Part shown: positions 22,935-33,961 of the stretch, in pieces
How the letters are laid out: each line of letters starts with the position of its first letter
Numbering within the stretch: position 1 is the stretch's first letter
Assembly: GCF_050389775.1 (NCBI RefSeq)
Contig: NZ_CP177144.1
Location: forward strand, 2,046,001-2,110,000
Direction: 5' to 3'
DNA: 64,000 nucleotides
Source of the DNA: Marinibacterium sp050389775
GTDB lineage: Bacteria; Pseudomonadota; Alphaproteobacteria; Rhodobacterales; Rhodobacteraceae
Program-made: the position numbers and the translations under genes
The notes under the pieces: generated by a model
The model's input: only the letters and a program-made list of their open reading frames with translations
What the model was told of the DNA's origin: nothing
Databases searched by the model: none

Positions 22935-23648
22935 ATGCGCGTGCAGCACAATAACCGGGACTTGCCCTTGACCGCCACGCTCAGCATCGTGATTCCGACC
23001 CTGGACGCCGAAAAACATCTGCCCCGTTGCCTGGACAGCCTGATCGAAGGCCTGACCAGCGGATTGATCCGCGATCTGGTCATCACCGATGGCGGGTCGC
23101 AGGATGCCACGGCCGAGATGGCCGAAGCCGCAGGCGCCGTCCTGGTCACCGGGCCGGCCTCGCGCGGGGGGCAGCTGCGCCGCGGGGTCGAAGCAGCCCG
23201 GGGCGACTGGCTGCTGGTGTTGCATGCCGATACCCATCTGTCGCCGGGCTGGTCGCAGGAGGTCATCGACCATATCCGCGACGAAGGTCCCACGGCCCAT
23301 TTCCGGCTGTCCTTCCGCGAGGGCGGGATGATGGCCGGGCTGGTGGCCGGCTGGGCCAACCTGCGGGCCCGGCTCTTTGCCTTGCCCTATGGCGACCAGG
23401 GGCTGCTGCTGCGGCGCAGTGACTACGACGAAGCGGGCGGCTACCCCGACCAGCCGCTGATGGAAGACGTGGCCCTCGTCCGCGCCCTGGGCCGGCCCCT
23501 GGCACGGCTGGACAGCCGGGCGATTACCAGCGCCGAACGCTACCTGCGTGACGGTTGGATCCGCCGCGGCCTGCGGAACCTCTGGACCATGCTGCGGTAC
23601 CGGCTGGGGGCCGATCCCGAACGCCTGGCCGCCGGCTACCGGCGCTGA
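22935..23648 (+). CDS. GT2-type glycosyltransferase (TIGR04283-like)
   Basis: A protein of 237 residues with a GT-A fold: LSIVIPTLDAEKHLPRCLDS, DLVITDGGSQDATAEMAE and the metal-binding LVLHADTHL (DXD-like). Later PYGDQGLLLRRSDYDEAGGY and PLMEDVALVRAL fit the TIGR04283 group of short family-2 transferases. Sugar donor and acceptor are unknown. The exact start is uncertain; the chosen ATG opens MRVQHNNRD, just after the divergent ygfZ promoter region. An oriented repeat lies 39 bp after the stop. Confidence 0.8.
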   Translation: MRVQHNNRDLPLTATLSIVIPTLDAEKHLPRCLDSLIEGLTSGLIRDLVITDGGSQDATAEMAEAAGAVLVTGPASRGGQLRRGVEAARGDWLLVLHADTHLSPGWSQEVIDHIRDEGPTAHFRLSFREGGMMAGLVAGWANLRARLFALPYGDQGLLLRRSDYDEAGGYPDQPLMEDVALVRALGRPLARLDSRAITSAERYLRDGWIRRGLRNLWTMLRYRLGADPERLAAGYRR

Positions 23649-23687
23649 GCCTTCTTCTGGGGCGTCACGCCCGTGGCAGGCCGGTCG

Positions 23688-23715
23688 CCGGATATTTTCA
23701 AAGAGAAAGAAGCAG
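23688..23715 (+). repeat. Dispersed 3'-flank element, subfamily A, copy 2
   Basis: Starts CCGGATATTTTC and ends AGAGAAAGAAGCAG; identical over 28 bp to copy 1. It lies 39 bp after the plus-strand glycosyltransferase stop and faces copy 3 as an inverted pair. Confidence 0.88.
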
Positions 23716-23753
23716 CAGGTCGGCGCGCCACCCCGGCCAAGGCGCGGGATGTC

Positions 23754-23783
23754 CTGCTTCTTTCTCTTTTCAAGTATTCCCGG
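23754..23783 (-). repeat. Dispersed 3'-flank element, subfamily A, copy 3
   Basis: Read on the minus strand it gives GGGAATACTTGAAA then AGAGAAAGAAGCAG. It is preceded, toward the ABC gene stop, by a GGGGGCGCTGCCCCCG hairpin and a CCTCC/GGAGG hairpin, the same arrangement as the copy at 30010. Confidence 0.85.
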
Positions 23784-23821
23784 GGGAGTCCTCCAACGGA
23801 GGACGGGGGCAGCGCCCCCAT

Positions 23822-25578
<1,757 letters not shown>

Positions 25579-25582
<4 letters not shown>

Positions 25583-26259
25583 TCCGGTTTCTCCCCGGCG
25601 TGGAAGGCGCGGAACATCTCGTTGTTGTCGTATTCGGTGGCGATCCAGTCCTCGAAGGATATCGGGTCGCGGGCGTTGCGGGCCTCGTAGACATCCAGCG
25701 TGTAATCCAGGATGCCGACCTTGCCGTTGCGGAAATGCATGTAGCGCGGCGACAGCATGCGCCGGGCCTCGGATACCGGCTTGCCCTGCACGACCATCAT
25801 GTAGATGGCCGAGGCAAAGCCGGCCCGGTCGGCGCCGGACTTGCAATGCATGACAAAGGGCGGCTCGAGCGTCTTGAGCTTGTCGATGACATCGAGGATG
25901 TCCTCGGGCACCGCCGCGCCACGGGCCAGCAGCCGGGCATTGACCAGGGTCAGGCCGAGCTCGTCGCAGATTTCCTTTTCCAGCAGGTAATGCGCCCCGT
26001 CGGTCTCGCCGCGCAGGTTGAGCACGGTGCGGATGCCCATGGCCTTCATCTTTTCGAAGCGTTTGCGCGTCGGGTGGTTCGACCGGTAGACCCCCGGGGC
26101 GACCTCGTCGAAATTGGTCCAGAGCCCGCGCAGGATCTCGTGGTCGAACCACAGCGCGTAGATCCGGGCCTTGCGCCGGTTCTCGGGCGTGGTGGGCGCG
26201 ACGTTGTAATGCGCCCGGATCCGGCCTTCCCAATCCTTCAGCCGTGTCGCCAGGCTCAT
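25579..26259 (-). CDS. Protein tyrosine/dual-specificity phosphatase-like protein
   Basis: A protein of 226 residues. The P-loop HCKSGADRAG (catalytic Cys139 and Arg145) matches the HCxxGxxR signature. An upstream GVYRSNHPTRKRFEKMKAMG and IRTVLNLRGE are typical of bacterial DSP-like phosphatases. The reaction is hydrolysis of a phosphate monoester through a Cys-phosphate intermediate; the substrate may be a protein, a phosphoinositide or a lipid. The stop overlaps the start of the ABC exporter gene, which suggests a shared task at the envelope, but this is only inferred. Confidence 0.82.
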
Positions 26260-26395
26260 CCCGGTGGTCCTTCCTCTGTGCGGTCTGCGACCGATATGCG
26301 CAGGGTCGGCCCGCGCGGCCAAGACGCGGGCGTTTCGCGGATTGACCCCGCCGGCAACCCCGCTAACGTGCCCGGCGCTATTACAGGAACGTTCC

Positions 26396-27604
26396 ATGAC
26401 ATCCAAGCCAAGCCTTCGCCAGGGCCGCCCCTACCTGGCCATTCCCGGTCCGTCCGTCATGCCCGACCGGGTGTTGCAGGCCATGCACCGGCCCGCGCCC
26501 AACATCTATGCCGGCGAGATCGTCGACATGACGGCCAGCCTTGTGCCCGATCTCAAGCGCGTGGCGCGCACCGATCACCATGTTGCCATCTATATCAGCA
26601 ATGGTCACGGGGCCTGGGAAGCGGCGGTGTCCAACGTGGTGGCCCCGGGCGAAAAGGTGCTGGTGCCGGCGACCGGGCGGTTCGGCCTGGGCTGGAGCGA
26701 GATGGTCACCGGGATCGGCGGCGTGCCCGAGGTGATCGATTTCGGCAAGCGCACGCCCTGGGACCTGGACCGCGTGGCCGAGGCGCTGCGGGCCGACGAG
26801 GGCCACGAGATCAAGGCCGTGCTGGCCGTGCACGTGGACACGTCCAGCTCGATCCGCAACGACGTGCCGGGCCTGCGGCGGGTGCTGGACGAGACCGGCC
26901 ACCCGGCGCTGCTGATGGTCGATTGCATCGCGTCGCTGGGCTGTGACCGGTTCGAGATGGATGCCTGGGGGGCCGATGTCATGGTGACCGGCTCGCAGAA
27001 GGGGCTGATGACGCCGCCGGGGCTGGGATTCGTGTTCTTCAACGACAAGGCCGATGCCGTGCGCAAGGCCATGCCGCGGGTCAGCCGCTACTGGGACTGG
27101 TCGCCGCGCGCGGCGCCCGAGTTCTATTACGAGTATTTCGGGGGCACGGCGGCGACGCATCACATCTTTGCCCTGCGCGAGGCGCTGACGATGATCCACG
27201 AGGAAGGGATCGAGAACATCTGGGCGCGACATGCCACCCTGGCCCGGGCGGTCTGGGCGGCGGTCGAGGCCTGGGGCGCGGACGGGCCGATGGAGCTGAA
27301 CATGGCCGATCCGGCCTATCGGTCGCATGCGGTGACGGCGCTGCGGATCGGGGCGCCCCATGGCACGGCGCTGCGCGACTGGGTCGACGAGCGGCTGGGC
27401 CTGACGCTGGGCATCGGCCTGGGCATGGCGCCTCCGGGCGATCCGGCCTGGCACGGGTTCTTCCGCATCGGCCACATGGGGCACGTGAACGGCCACATGA
27501 TCCTGGGCCTGCTGGGGGGCATCGATGCGGGGCTCAAGGCGCTGGACATCCCCCATGGCGGCGGCGCGCTGGAGGCAGCGACACAGGTGATCGCCGGGGT
27601 GTGA
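26396..27604 (+). CDS. Class V aminotransferase, serine/alanine-glyoxylate type
   Basis: A protein of 402 residues. It starts MTSKPSLRQGRPYLAIPGPS; the PGPS motif marks this family's N-terminus. The PLP lysine is Lys202 in VTGSQKGLMTPPGLGF, and the PLP-binding Asp lies in LLMVDCIASLG. Enzymes of this type move the amino group from serine or alanine to glyoxylate, in photorespiration-like or C1 (serine cycle) metabolism. Which donor is used cannot be told from sequence alone. No serine-cycle genes are adjacent. It is divergent from the phosphatase gene. Confidence 0.88.
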   Translation: MTSKPSLRQGRPYLAIPGPSVMPDRVLQAMHRPAPNIYAGEIVDMTASLVPDLKRVARTDHHVAIYISNGHGAWEAAVSNVVAPGEKVLVPATGRFGLGWSEMVTGIGGVPEVIDFGKRTPWDLDRVAEALRADEGHEIKAVLAVHVDTSSSIRNDVPGLRRVLDETGHPALLMVDCIASLGCDRFEMDAWGADVMVTGSQKGLMTPPGLGFVFFNDKADAVRKAMPRVSRYWDWSPRAAPEFYYEYFGGTAATHHIFALREALTMIHEEGIENIWARHATLARAVWAAVEAWGADGPMELNMADPAYRSHAVTALRIGAPHGTALRDWVDERLGLTLGIGLGMAPPGDPAWHGFFRIGHMGHVNGHMILGLLGGIDAGLKALDIPHGGGALEAATQVIAGV

Positions 27605-27639
27605 CCCTGCCAGACGGCCCGCCGGTGGCAATTGTCGGG

Positions 27640-27667
27640 CCGGATATTTGGAAAGAGAAAGAAGCAG
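27640..27667 (+). repeat. Dispersed 3'-flank element, subfamily A, copy 4
   Basis: CCGGATATTTGG then AAAGAGAAAGAAGCAG, identical to the copy at 58481-58508. It lies 35 bp after the aminotransferase stop and in the same orientation. Confidence 0.88.
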
Positions 27668-27677
27668 CAGGGCGGGG

Positions 27678-27890
27678 TCAGTCGTCGACCTGCTGCACCG
27701 GGTCTACGGGGGCGGCGCGGGCGGCGGCGAGCCGGTCGATGCCGTAATTCAGGCCGAGGGCCAGGCCGACAACGGCGATGAAGCCCAGCAGCGACCAGAT
27801 CGCGCAGAAGATCCAGAACAGGTTGACGCCGAGCATGGTCAGGGCGGCATTGGTGTAATCGGGGGCCGAGGGGCGTTCGTCTGACGGCAT
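27678..27890 (-). CDS. Small membrane protein, function unknown
   Basis: A protein of 70 residues with one long or two short membrane helices (MLGVNLFWIFCAIWSLLGFI and AVVGLALGLNYGI, about residues 19-51) and polar ends (MPSDERPSAPDYTN, VDPVQQVDD). Its coding nature is supported by the coherent hydrophobic core in this GC-rich frame and by its place downstream of hisC on the same strand, 86 bp away. I do not recognise the family. It probably resides in the inner membrane. Confidence 0.65.
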   Translation of the reverse strand: MPSDERPSAPDYTNAALTMLGVNLFWIFCAIWSLLGFIAVVGLALGLNYGIDRLAAARAAPVDPVQQVDD

Positions 27891-27976
27891 GGGCGAGGGT
27901 CCTTAGGCTCACCCCAGAATAGCCCGCGGGGCGGCGCTGTCAGGTAAATCCTGTGCGACCGCCCGGGCCCGGGTGA

Positions 27977-29083
27977 TCAGCCGCGCGCCGTTGCCAGAGC
28001 TTTGGGCAGGGCGGCGGCAAAGGCGTCGAGATCGGCGGGCGTGCCGCAGCTGACGCGGATGCAGCGGTTCTGCGGGGCGACGAAGGGCATGCGCACGAAG
28101 ATGCCGAGGTCGATAAGCGCGTCGAGCACGGCCTTGGCAAAAGCCCCGTCGGCGCCGCAGTCGATGGCCACGAAATTGGTGGCCGAGGGCAGCGGGACCA
28201 GGCCGTTGTCGCGGGCGATGGTGGCGATGCGGGTGCGGGCGTCGGCGATCTGGTCCTGCACCCGGGCCAGCCAGTCGGCATCGTCCAGGGCGGCCAGGGC
28301 GCCGGCCTGGCCCAGGCGGTTGACGCCGAAATGGTTGCGGACCTTGTTGAAGGCCTGGATCAGCTCGGGATGGCCCAGGGCATAGCCGATGCGCTGGCCG
28401 GCCATGCCATAGGCCTTGGAGAAAGTGCGCATGCGGATCACCCGGGGATCGTCATGGGGCAGGGGCAGCGCGGCGGCGGCCGGGGCGCATTCGATATAAG
28501 CCTCGTCGAGCACAAGCAGGGTGCCTTCGGGCAGGGAGTCGATGGCCCGGGCAATGGTCTGGCCGGTGACCCAGCTGCCCATCGGGTTGTCGGGATTGGC
28601 CAGGTAGACCAGCTTGGCCCCGGTTTCGGCCGCCCGGGCGACCAGGGCCTCGGGGTCCTCGGCATCGTCGCGATAGGGCACCTTGTGCAGCACGCCGCCA
28701 AAGCCCGCGACATGGTAGTTGAAGGTCGGGTAGGCGCCGTCGGAGGTGACCACGCCGTCGCCCGGTTCGATCAGCAGGCGGACCAGGGCGCCGAGCAGGC
28801 CGTCGATGCCTTCGCCGATGGTGATCTGTTCCGGCGTGACATCGTGGTGGCGGGCCAGGGCCTGGCGCAGGTCGTGGCTCTCGGGGTCGCCGTAGCACCA
28901 GATGGCGTCCAGCGCGTCGCGCATGGCCTGCAGGGCCCGGGGCGACGGGCCGAAGACGTTTTCATTGGCGCCCAGCCGGGCGGCAAAGGCCCGGCCGCGG
29001 GCGCGTTCCTGGGCCTCGGGGCCGACGAAGGGGACGGTGGCGGGCAGGCCCTGGGCCAGGGTGGTGTAACGCGGTGTGGTCAT
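27977..29083 (-). CDS. Histidinol-phosphate aminotransferase-like PLP enzyme
   Basis: A protein of 368 residues of fold-type I. It shows GANENVFGPSPRALQAM near the N-terminus, the PLP-contacting VYLANPDNPMGSWV, LLVLDEAYIECAP, the Schiff-base Lys in RTFSKAYGMAGQRIGY, and the C-terminal CIRVSCGTPADL. All of these are HisC signatures. HisC converts imidazole acetol phosphate and glutamate to histidinol phosphate. Alphaproteobacteria often carry several HisC paralogues that also act on aromatic amino acids, so the substrate is not certain. Confidence 0.85.
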   Translation of the reverse strand: MTTPRYTTLAQGLPATVPFVGPEAQERARGRAFAARLGANENVFGPSPRALQAMRDALDAIWCYGDPESHDLRQALARHHDVTPEQITIGEGIDGLLGALVRLLIEPGDGVVTSDGAYPTFNYHVAGFGGVLHKVPYRDDAEDPEALVARAAETGAKLVYLANPDNPMGSWVTGQTIARAIDSLPEGTLLVLDEAYIECAPAAAALPLPHDDPRVIRMRTFSKAYGMAGQRIGYALGHPELIQAFNKVRNHFGVNRLGQAGALAALDDADWLARVQDQIADARTRIATIARDNGLVPLPSATNFVAIDCGADGAFAKAVLDALIDLGIFVRMPFVAPQNRCIRVSCGTPADLDAFAAALPKALATARG

Positions 29084-29222
29084 GGCCCGCCATATTGCCC
29101 GGGTCGCGGGGCGGCGCAAGCCCCATGGCGGCCGGCGGGGCCGGGGGCCGTGACCCGGCGTTCCGGTGGACGGGCGGTCCGGCCCCCGGCAGGGTGGGGC
29201 CAAGCCAGGCGGAGGAGAGAAC

Positions 29223-30005
29223 ATGGCCCGTGTATCGGTCACCCTTGAGGATCACGTCGCAACGGTCATGCTGACCCGGGGCGACAAGATGAATGCGCTC
29301 GACGACGAGATGATCGCGGCGATCCTGGCCGCGGCCGAAGAGGTCGGGGCCTCGGGCGCGCGGGCGGTGGTGCTGGCCGGCGAGGGACGCAGTTTCTGCG
29401 CCGGGCTGGATCTGCAGAGCTTTGCGCGGATGGCCGGGATGGATGTCGAGGGCTGGCTGATGGCGCGCAGCCACCATGATGCCAACGGGATGCAGGAGGT
29501 CGCGCTGGCGTGGCGGCGGCTGCAGGTGCCGGTCATCGCGGCACTGCAGGGGGCGGTCTATGGCGGCGGGCTGCAGCTGGCGCTGGGGGCGGATGTGCGG
29601 ATCGCGGCGCCGGATGCGCAGCTGGCGGTGATGGAAATGAAATGGGGGCTGGTGCCCGACATGGGAGGCATGGTGCTGTTGCCGTCGCTGGTGCGTTCGG
29701 ACGTGCTGCGGCTGCTGACCTATACGGCGCAACCGGTGGGCGCCGAGCAGGCCGAACGCTGGGGGCTGGTCACCCGGCTGGCCGAGGATCCCCTGGCCGA
29801 GGCGCAGGCCCTGGCCCGCCAGATCGCCGGGCAGAGCCCGTCGGCCATCCGGGCAGCCAAGCGGCTGATCGGGCAGGCAGAGCAGGACAGCCGGCCCGAG
29901 GTGCTGCTGGCCGAAAGCCGCGAACAGGTCGGGCTGATCGGCAAGCCCGACCAGGTGGAAGTCGTGACCGCCCAGATGCAAAAGCGCGCGCCCGTGTTCA
30001 AGTGA
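29223..30005 (+). CDS. Enoyl-CoA hydratase/isomerase family protein
   Basis: A protein of 260 residues with a GGAGAG Shine-Dalgarno just before the ATG. The crotonase fold is clear: AVVLAGEGRSFCAGLDLQSF (first oxyanion-hole region) and PVIAALQGAVYGGGLQLALG plus ADVRIAA (second), then a C-terminal helical cap. The two catalytic Glu of classical hydratases are not both in place: the stretch after GADVRIA reads AVMEMKWGLVPDMGG. It may therefore be a hydratase, isomerase or another crotonase. It is a single gene, divergent from hisC. Confidence 0.85.
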   Translation: MARVSVTLEDHVATVMLTRGDKMNALDDEMIAAILAAAEEVGASGARAVVLAGEGRSFCAGLDLQSFARMAGMDVEGWLMARSHHDANGMQEVALAWRRLQVPVIAALQGAVYGGGLQLALGADVRIAAPDAQLAVMEMKWGLVPDMGGMVLLPSLVRSDVLRLLTYTAQPVGAEQAERWGLVTRLAEDPLAEAQALARQIAGQSPSAIRAAKRLIGQAEQDSRPEVLLAESREQVGLIGKPDQVEVVTAQMQKRAPVFK

Positions 30006-30009
30006 GGCG

Positions 30010-30061
30010 CCGGGGGCGCTGCCCCCGGACCCCCGAGGGTACTTGGGCCAAGAAGAAGCAG
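30010..30061 (+). repeat. Dispersed 3'-flank element, subfamily B with hairpin, copy 5
   Basis: A perfect hairpin CCGGGGGC-GCT-GCCCCCGG (30010-30028) is followed by a C-run, GAGGGTACTTGG and CCAAGAAGAAGCAG. It begins 4 bp after the enoyl-CoA hydratase-like stop and probably acts as a terminator-like 3' end. Confidence 0.88.
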
Positions 30062-30220
30062 GGGGATGCGTGGTTGTCCCGGGCGTTGGGGAGGGCGGAA
30101 CGTGCGTCTTCGGCGGGTTGCGGCGGCGGTTTGACGATCGTTCAGGGGAATGCGTCGGGTTCGAGCCCGTTCTCGCCGGCATCCGGCATGGGCGTGACGT
30201 CGATGAAGCGGCCCGGGTTG

Positions 30221-30248
30221 CTGCTTCTTTCTCTTCTTAAATATCCGG
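30221..30248 (-). repeat. Dispersed 3'-flank element, subfamily A, copy 6
   Basis: On the minus strand it reads CCGGATATTTAAGA then AGAGAAAGAAGCAG. It lies 24 bp beyond the stop of the minus-strand DnaJ-related gene and faces copy 5. Confidence 0.88.
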
Positions 30249-30272
30249 CCGTCCAGGCTCCGCCGGGCGCTG

Positions 30273-30605
30273 TCACCGGAAAAAGGCGCGGCGGGCGTCA
30301 CGGGCCATGTGATAGCGCATTTCCAGGTCGGCGATCCGCGGCATGGCCGCCCGGCGTTCATCCGGGTCGGTCAGCGCGGCATAGGCGCGCCGGGCCTCGG
30401 CCAGTTCGTCCTTCAAGCTGAATTCCCGGGGTTTCACCCCGGCTTCCGCCATGATCCGCATTCCTGCCGACAGGGCCGGATCGACCAAGGCCTCGCCCGA
30501 GCGGTCCGGCAGGGGGCGGCCTTCGCCACGCAGGCCGCGCAGCAGGCCGCGGGCTTCTGCCTTGCGGATCTGGCGTTCGACGAGGGAGCGGAAGGCGCGG
30601 GACAT
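30273..30605 (-). CDS. DnaJ-related DUF1992-type protein
   Basis: A protein of 110 residues starting MSRAFRSLVERQIRKAEARG; a start four codons upstream is also open. The sequence, with FRSLVERQIRKAEARGLLRG, the segment after the G-E-G-R motif, and FSLKDELAEARRAYAALTDPDER, matches the DUF1992 family (the DNAJC28 conserved domain). It is entirely helical and charged, with no J domain. Function is not established. It lies downstream of valS on the same strand (64-bp gap from valS stop to the start) and may be co-transcribed with it. Confidence 0.75.
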   Translation of the reverse strand: MSRAFRSLVERQIRKAEARGLLRGLRGEGRPLPDRSGEALVDPALSAGMRIMAEAGVKPREFSLKDELAEARRAYAALTDPDERRAAMPRIADLEMRYHMARDARRAFFR

Positions 30606-30669
30606 GGGTCGTATCATGCCACATGTCCCGCCACCGTTCCAGTTCGGGCCTGCCGGGAGGGCGCCCGGC

Positions 30670-33600
30670 TCAGCCGATCTCGGACAGCCGGGCCAGGGCC
30701 TCTTTCAGCTGGGCCTCTTCGCTTTCGCGGGCGGCCAGGTTGGCCCGGGTTTCCTCGACCACTTCTTCGGGCGCGCTTTCGGCGAACTTGGGGTTGTTCA
30801 GCCGTCCGCGCAGCCCGCCTAGCTCCTTGGCCAGCTTGCCCAGGGTCTTTTCCAGCCGCGCCTTTTCGGCGTCGATGTCGATGATGTCGGCCAGCGGCAG
30901 GCCGAAGGTCGCGCCCTCGGCCGGGATCGTGATCGTGCCCTTGGGCATCGTCTCGGTCTCGGTCAGCCCCTCGATCCGGGCCAGGCGCCGGATCAGGGTC
31001 TCGTTGACATCCCAGGCCGCGCGGGCGGCCGGGTCCATGCCCGTCACGACCATCGGCACGTAGAGCCCGGCGGGCACATGCATCTGGGCGCGGGCCGAGC
31101 GGGTGTTTTCGATCACCGAGATCACCCAGTTCATCTCGCGGTCCGCCGCATCGTCGATCAGGGCATCGCCATAGGTCGGCCAATCGGCATGGACCAGCAG
31201 CTTGGCCCGGTCGCCGGTGGCATCCCAGAGCTCTTCGGTGATGAAGGGCATGATCGGGTGCAGCAGGATGAAACACTGGTCGAGCACCCAGCGCATGGTC
31301 GCCCGGGTCTCGGCCTGCGCGGCGCTGCCTTCGGCCAGCAGGGGCTTGGCAAATTCGACATACCAGTCGCAGACCTTGCCCCAGACAAAGGCATAAAGCG
31401 CGCCGGCGGCATCGTTGAAGCGGAAGGCTTCGAGCGCGGCATCGACCTCGGCGCGCACGCGGGCGGTTTCACCGATGATCCAGCGGTTGACCGTGGCCGT
31501 GGCCGCCGGCGGCGTGGCCGATTGCGGCACGGCGTCGGTGAAGACGCCGTTCATCTCGGCAAAGCGCGTGGCGTTCCAGATCTTGGTGCCGAAGTTGCGA
31601 TAGCCGGCGATGCGGGCGGTCGACAGTTTCAGGTCGCGGCCCATGGCGGCCATGGATGTCAGGGTGAAGCGGACCGCATCGGCGCCGTATTCGTCGATCA
31701 GCTCGAGCGGGTCGAGCACGTTGCCCAGCGATTTCGACATCTTCTTGCCCTTCTCGTCACGGACGAGGGCATGGACATAGACGGTGTCGAAGGGACGTTG
31801 GCCCATGACGGCATATTGCATCATCATCATCCGGGCGACCCAGAAGAAGATGATGTCGAAACCGGTGATCAGGACATTGGTCGGGAAGTATTTCTGCAGC
31901 TCGTCGGTCTGGTCGGGCCAGCCCAGCGTGCCGATGGGCCAGAGACCCGACGAGAACCAGGTGTCGAGCACGTCCGGATCGCGCCAGACCGGGTAGAGCA
32001 CGGTGGTCGGGTCCTGGCTGACCTCGTATTCGGCCAGGCTGCGGGCCAGGGTGGCGATGGCCTCGTGCTTGTCGGCGACCTCGACGATGCGGGCATGCGA
32101 CAGGGGCGTGGGAATGTCGGCGATTTCATCGCGGAAGGCCGGCTGGACGTCTTCGAAGCTGGCCGCGCAATGGGCCCGGGCGCCGGCATGGACCATGCCG
32201 CCGTCCTGCAGCAGGCGGCCGAGTTCGACCATGTCGAGATCGCCGTCGCCTTCGTCGTCGCGGAAATCGGGGGCCGAGAGGTCAAGCCCGTACCAGACCG
32301 GGATCTGGTGGCCCCACCAGAGCTGGCGCGAGATGCACCAGGGTTCGATGTTTTCCAGCCAGTGGAAATAGACCCGGCGATCGGATTCGGGCAGGATGGT
32401 CGTCTCGCCGCTGCGCACGGCATCGAGGGCCGGGCCGACGATCCGGGCGGTGTCGACGAACCATTGGTCGGTGAGCATGGGCTCGATGACCACCTTGGAG
32501 CGGTCGCCGAAGGGCTGCATGATGGGCTTGGCTTCGACCAGGGGCACCAGGGCCGGCTCGTCGGTCTCTTCCGAGTCCGCCTCGCGCTTTTTCTTGCCCA
32601 GGCGCGGGTCGTCGGCGGCGGTCATGACGGCCAGGCCTTCGGCGGTGATGTCGTCGATGACGCGCTGGCGGGCTTCGAACCGGTCGAGCCCGCGCAGGTG
32701 GTCGGGCACCAGGTTCAGCGTGTCGATCTCGGCCTCGGAGAAGGCCGCGCCATTGGCGATCTCCTGGGCGCGGGCCGCGCAGGTGGCATGGTCGGCCCCG
32801 TCGTCGCGCAGGTGGCCCGAGGTGTCCATCAGCCGGTACATCGGGATGTTGTTGCGGCTGGCCACGGCATAGTCGTTGAAATCATGCGCGCCGGTGATCT
32901 TGACCGCGCCCGAACCGAAACTCGGATCGGGATATTCATCGGTGATGATCGGGATCAGGCGGCGGTGTTCCCTGGGGCCCACCGGGATCTCGCAGAGCTT
33001 GCCGACGATGGGCGCATAGCGCGCGTCGTCCGGGTGCACGGCCACGGCGCCGTCGCCCAGCATGGTTTCCGGGCGGGTCGTGGCGATCGAGATATAGTCG
33101 CGGGTCTCGCGCAGGGTGACGTTGCCGTCTTCGTCCTTCTCGACGTATTCGTAGGTCTCGCCACCGGCCAGCGGGTACTTGAAATGCCACATGTGGCCGT
33201 TGACTTCGATGTTCTCGACCTCGAGGTCGGAGATCGCCGTTTCGAAATGCGGGTCCCAGTTGACCAGCCGCTTGCCGCGGTAGATCAGGCCCTTGTTGTA
33301 CATGTCGACGAAGACCTTGATGACGGCGTCATGGAAATTGCCGTCTTCGCCTTCGGGCGCGCCGGGGGCGCCGGACATGGTGAAGGCATTGCGCGACCAG
33401 TCGCAGGAGGCGCCAAGGCGCTTGAGCTGGTTGATGATCGTGCCGCCGGACTGGCCCTTCCATTCCCAGACCTTTTCCAGGAAGGCCTCGCGGCCCATCT
33501 CGCGCCGGGTGGCATTGGCGCTGTCCTTGGCCAGCTCGCGCTCGACGACCATCTGGGTGGCGATGCCGGCATGGTCCTGGCCGGGCTGCCAGAGCGTGTC

Positions 33601-33816
33601 GAACCCGCGCATGCGGTGCCAGCGGACGAGGATGTCCTGCAGGGTGTTGTTGAAGGCATGCCCCATGTGCAGCGAGCCCGTCACGTTGGGCGGGGGGATC
33701 ATGATGCAGAAGGTCTCGGGCCGGGAGGCATTGGCCCCGGCCTTGAAACAGCCGGCTTCTTCCCAGGCCTTGTAGAGACGGCTTTCGGCTGCGGCGGCGT
33801 CGAATGTCTTGTCCAT
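30670..33816 (-). CDS. valS: Valyl-tRNA synthetase
   Basis: A protein of 1048 residues. The ATG opening MDKTFDAAAAESRLYKAWEE is chosen over a GTG three codons upstream. The class I HIGH motif lies in PPPNVTGSLHMGH (about residues 43-55) and the KMSKS motif in KGKKMSKSLGNVLDP. The CP1 editing domain, the tRNA anticodon-binding helices and a C-terminal coiled coil (LEKTLGKLAKELGGLRGRL, about 965-1045) are present. It charges tRNA-Val. An insert rich in Lys/Arg/Glu (GKKKREADSEETDEP) at about residues 410-425 adds some length over E. coli ValS (951). Confidence 0.97.
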   Translation of the reverse strand: MDKTFDAAAAESRLYKAWEEAGCFKAGANASRPETFCIMIPPPNVTGSLHMGHAFNNTLQDILVRWHRMRGFDTLWQPGQDHAGIATQMVVERELAKDSANATRREMGREAFLEKVWEWKGQSGGTIINQLKRLGASCDWSRNAFTMSGAPGAPEGEDGNFHDAVIKVFVDMYNKGLIYRGKRLVNWDPHFETAISDLEVENIEVNGHMWHFKYPLAGGETYEYVEKDEDGNVTLRETRDYISIATTRPETMLGDGAVAVHPDDARYAPIVGKLCEIPVGPREHRRLIPIITDEYPDPSFGSGAVKITGAHDFNDYAVASRNNIPMYRLMDTSGHLRDDGADHATCAARAQEIANGAAFSEAEIDTLNLVPDHLRGLDRFEARQRVIDDITAEGLAVMTAADDPRLGKKKREADSEETDEPALVPLVEAKPIMQPFGDRSKVVIEPMLTDQWFVDTARIVGPALDAVRSGETTILPESDRRVYFHWLENIEPWCISRQLWWGHQIPVWYGLDLSAPDFRDDEGDGDLDMVELGRLLQDGGMVHAGARAHCAASFEDVQPAFRDEIADIPTPLSHARIVEVADKHEAIATLARSLAEYEVSQDPTTVLYPVWRDPDVLDTWFSSGLWPIGTLGWPDQTDELQKYFPTNVLITGFDIIFFWVARMMMMQYAVMGQRPFDTVYVHALVRDEKGKKMSKSLGNVLDPLELIDEYGADAVRFTLTSMAAMGRDLKLSTARIAGYRNFGTKIWNATRFAEMNGVFTDAVPQSATPPAATATVNRWIIGETARVRAEVDAALEAFRFNDAAGALYAFVWGKVCDWYVEFAKPLLAEGSAAQAETRATMRWVLDQCFILLHPIMPFITEELWDATGDRAKLLVHADWPTYGDALIDDAADREMNWVISVIENTRSARAQMHVPAGLYVPMVVTGMDPAARAAWDVNETLIRRLARIEGLTETETMPKGTITIPAEGATFGLPLADIIDIDAEKARLEKTLGKLAKELGGLRGRLNNPKFAESAPEEVVEETRANLAARESEEAQLKEALARLSEIG

Positions 33817-33934
33817 GGGTCCCACGCTTTCGTCCTGACGGTCGGCTTTGTCCTCTACCTGCTGGGCCGGGCAAGGGGAAGGTGGCAGCGGGGGATTTCT
33901 TGCCCGGCGATGGCCCGGGCGGAGGCGGCGGGAT

Positions 33935-33961
33935 GGGATATTTCAGAAGAGAAAGAAGCAG
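33935..33961 (+). repeat. Dispersed 3'-flank element, subfamily A, copy 7
   Basis: GGGATATTTCAGA then AGAGAAAGAAGCAG. Unlike most copies it does not follow a same-strand stop codon; it lies upstream of valS and faces copy 8 across 304 bp. Confidence 0.85.
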
